Source of the DNA: Streptomyces spinoverrucosus
GTDB taxonomy: Bacteria > Actinomycetota > Actinomycetes > Streptomycetales > Streptomycetaceae
Length of the DNA: 64,000 nucleotides
NCBI RefSeq assembly: GCF_006539505.1
Contig: NZ_BJND01000016.1
Coordinates: forward strand, 62,001-126,000
Direction of reading: 5' to 3'
Shown here: positions 62,268 to 64,000 of the stretch, one piece after another
How positions within the stretch are numbered: position 1 is the stretch's first letter
Layout of the letters: each line of letters opens with the position of its first letter
Translations under genes and position numbers: made by a program
Notes under the pieces: generated by a model
The model's database searches: none
Told to the model about the DNA's origin: nothing
Seen by the model: the letters and a program-made list of their open reading frames with translations, nothing else

Positions 62268-63512
62268 ATGAGCACGGAGGCACAGCACACCCCGATCCCA
62301 CCCCGCCCGGCGCAGCCGCCGAGCGCCGCGACGGAGCACAGCGACAGCGAGGGGCCGTCGCCGGTCACCCCGCCCCCACCTCCGCCCCCCGCCTCGGCCC
62401 GCTTCCCGGACGCCCCGCCGTACCCGGCCCGGCGCCCGACGCCGCCCGGACGTCCCGCAACCACCCCGCAGACGCCCGCCCAGAGCGCCGTACACCCGCG
62501 TCCGAGTCACCGCCCCGCCGCGTCACCCGCCGAGACCCCGGCGGAGACCACCCGGCGCCTCCGCCCCATCCCGGCGGAGCCCCGGCGTACCCCCGCCACC
62601 TCCTCGCTGGAGCCCACCACCCCCGTGACGCCGAACCCCGCCCACTCCTGGACCGCCCCGCACACGTCCGGCGGGACGTTCGGCCCGGCGCGGCCCATGG
62701 TCACCTTCGGTGAGCCCGAGGCGTACGACGACCACGCGCGGACCGGCATGTCCGGCGCGCTGATCCGGCGGCGCACCCTCGCGGCGGCCGTCTGTCTCGT
62801 CCTCGGAGCCGGGCTCATCGGGGGCGCGGTGACCGGGAGTTGGCTCGCCGGAGGATCCGGGGAGGGCGGCGAGCGCGGGGCCTTCGCGGCCGCCGGGAGC
62901 CTGTGGCACAGCGTGCCGGTCGACCAGCTGTTCCCGCCCACCGTGCAGGGCCGTGGCGCCGGACCCGGCAGCGCCGACCGGACCTGGACGCGGATCGCCG
63001 TCGCCCCGGACAGCGGCTGCGCCGACGCCTTCGACCCACTGCTGCGCAAGGCGCTCGCCCCGGTCGGCTGCGAGCGCCTGCTGCGCGCCACCTACACCGA
63101 CGCCACCGAGAGCTATGTCACCACCGTCGGCCTGCTCTTCACCAAGGCCGACGCCACCGCGATGCGCTCGCTGGACGCCCGTTTCGAGAAGGAGGGCCTG
63201 GGCCGGCGTACCGACCTGATGCCCCGGCCGTACGCCGCGAAGGACACCGTCGCCGCGGACTTCGGGGACGAGCAGCGCGCCTCCTGGACGGTCTCCGTGC
63301 TCACCGACGCCCCGGTCGTCGTGTACGCCGTCTCCGGCTGGGCCGACGCCCGGACCGTCGACGAGCCGCAGCCCGCCGCGGAGGCGATGCGCTCCGGTGC
63401 CACCACCGCCGTCGCCCAGGCGGGTCTCGGGCACGAGGCGAAGGGCCTCGCCGACCGTGTGGAGCGCGGCCTGCGCAAGTCCGTCACCTCGTCCTCGGAA
63501 CAGCCCTCATGA
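62268..63512 (+). CDS. Proline-rich single-pass membrane protein
   Basis: A 414-residue protein. The first 150 residues are Pro/Thr/Ala-rich and disordered. One membrane helix follows (TLAAAVCLVLGAGLIGGAVTGSWLAGG, about 168-194). The outer domain (about 205-395) contains GCADAFDPLLRKALAPVGCERLL, with two cysteines that may bridge. The ATG at 62268 has GGGGGG upstream. Its stop overlaps the ATG of the subtilase gene (ATGA), so the two are translationally coupled. The function is not recognised. Confidence 0.8.
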   Translation: MSTEAQHTPIPPRPAQPPSAATEHSDSEGPSPVTPPPPPPPASARFPDAPPYPARRPTPPGRPATTPQTPAQSAVHPRPSHRPAASPAETPAETTRRLRPIPAEPRRTPATSSLEPTTPVTPNPAHSWTAPHTSGGTFGPARPMVTFGEPEAYDDHARTGMSGALIRRRTLAAAVCLVLGAGLIGGAVTGSWLAGGSGEGGERGAFAAAGSLWHSVPVDQLFPPTVQGRGAGPGSADRTWTRIAVAPDSGCADAFDPLLRKALAPVGCERLLRATYTDATESYVTTVGLLFTKADATAMRSLDARFEKEGLGRRTDLMPRPYAAKDTVAADFGDEQRASWTVSVLTDAPVVVYAVSGWADARTVDEPQPAAEAMRSGATTAVAQAGLGHEAKGLADRVERGLRKSVTSSSEQPS

Positions 63513-64000
63513 AGCCCATGACCCGCAGGGCGGGACTGCTCAGCGTCCTGCTCGCAGCCTCCGTCGCCCTGGTCCCGCCCACCGCCGCGCACGCCGACGG
63601 CATCCGCGCCAAACAGTGGGCGCTTTCGGCCATGCACACCGAGGAGGCCTGGCAGACCACCAAGGGCGCGGGCATCACCGTCGCCGTCCTGGACACCGGC
63701 GTCGACGACGAGCATCCCGACCTGGCCGGCAACGTCCTGCCCACCAAGGACATGGTCGGCTTCGGCGCCGGCCGCGGAGACCGGGCATGGGCCCGGCACG
63801 GCACCGCCATGGCCGGCATCATCGCCGGGCACGGCCATGGCGTCGGAAACTCCGAGGGCGTCATGGGTATCGCGCCGGAGGCGAAGATCCTCCCCGTCCG
63901 CGTCATCCTGGAGGACGGCGACCCGGCCCGCGCCAAGGCCCGCAAGACCCGCGGCAACGCCCTCGCCGACGGCATCCGCTGGGCCGCCGACCACGGCGCC
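63509..64000 (+). CDS. Subtilisin-like serine protease, truncated by window end
   Basis: The first 164 residues of an exported S8 protease. The N-terminus is a signal peptide (LLSVLLAASVALVPPTAAHA). The catalytic aspartate is in VAVLDTGVDDEHPDL and the histidine in RHGTAMAGIIAGHGHG; the serine lies beyond position 64000. The order resembles mycosin-type membrane-anchored subtilases. It overlaps the upstream gene by four bases, suggesting that protein is a partner or substrate. No ESX secretion genes are in the window. Confidence 0.9.
   Translation, partial: MKPMTRRAGLLSVLLAASVALVPPTAAHADGIRAKQWALSAMHTEEAWQTTKGAGITVAVLDTGVDDEHPDLAGNVLPTKDMVGFGAGRGDRAWARHGTAMAGIIAGHGHGVGNSEGVMGIAPEAKILPVRVILEDGDPARAKARKTRGNALADGIRWAADHGA

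Noticed and set aside
63509..64000. Type VII secretion locus
   Set aside because: The subtilase resembles mycosin, but no EccC, EccD or EsxA-like genes are visible before the window ends.

Overview
The window is a stretch of high-GC actinobacterial chromosome. Everything in it points to Streptomyces: very GC-rich third codon positions, GTG and TTG starts, gyl-type glycerol genes, a Pup-proteasome cluster, a conservon (rarA-rarE type) and a glnA4-type amine locus. From memory the gene order resembles the Streptomyces coelicolor chromosome from the gyl operon through the proteasome genes to glnA4; no alignment was run. No tRNA, rRNA, CRISPR array, insertion sequence or prophage was seen, so this looks like core chromosome.

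Left part (1-20 kb). The glycerol genes glpF-glpK-glpD read leftward behind their IclR-type regulator gylR and share a recognisable operator with it. Rightward follow metH, with a structured leader, and a HAD phosphatase. Next come two paralogous oligopeptide-type binding lipoproteins without permeases. After these are an orphan NarL-type response regulator, a RecB/Cas4-like nuclease, a site-2 protease with a long repeat-bearing N-terminal extension, and the tRNA m1A58 methyltransferase. A small secreted protein and a ferredoxin close this part.

Middle part (20-40 kb). This is the pupylation and proteasome island: mpa, dop, pup, an endonuclease VII-like gene, prcB, prcA, then a LacI/MFS pair, then pafA, two FKBP isomerases, pafB and pafC. 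It runs on into a zinc-ribbon protein, a small membrane protein, tatA, tatC, a lipid-kinase-like gene and a HelY-type helicase. Dop prepares Pup, PafA attaches it, Mpa unfolds the tagged protein and PrcBA degrades it. PafB/PafC are WYL regulators tied to DNA damage in mycobacteria.

Right part (40-64 kb). The conservon rarA-rarE (sensor-like ATPase, roadblock, DUF742, GTPase, P450) is translationally coupled through rarD. Leftward genes follow: a pseudouridine synthase, an iron-box-controlled siderophore-interacting protein and a 5'-3' exonuclease. Then come a glycine-betaine ABC transporter with permease and binding protein fused, an XRE-cupin regulator coupled to a BtuF-like protein without a signal peptide, and a divergent TDT transporter/LysR pair. 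A gamma-glutamyl amine locus (amidotransferase, GntR regulator, glnA4, aldehyde dehydrogenase, SDR) precedes a DUF2510 membrane protein and a PLP-fold enzyme. The window ends in a proline-rich membrane protein overlapping a truncated subtilase.

Signals that recur between genes are perfect GC-rich hairpins at gene ends, a widespread-looking intergenic repeat (two copies), and -10 hexamers placed 6-7 bases before start codons, suggesting leaderless mRNAs for several genes including pup and pafA.
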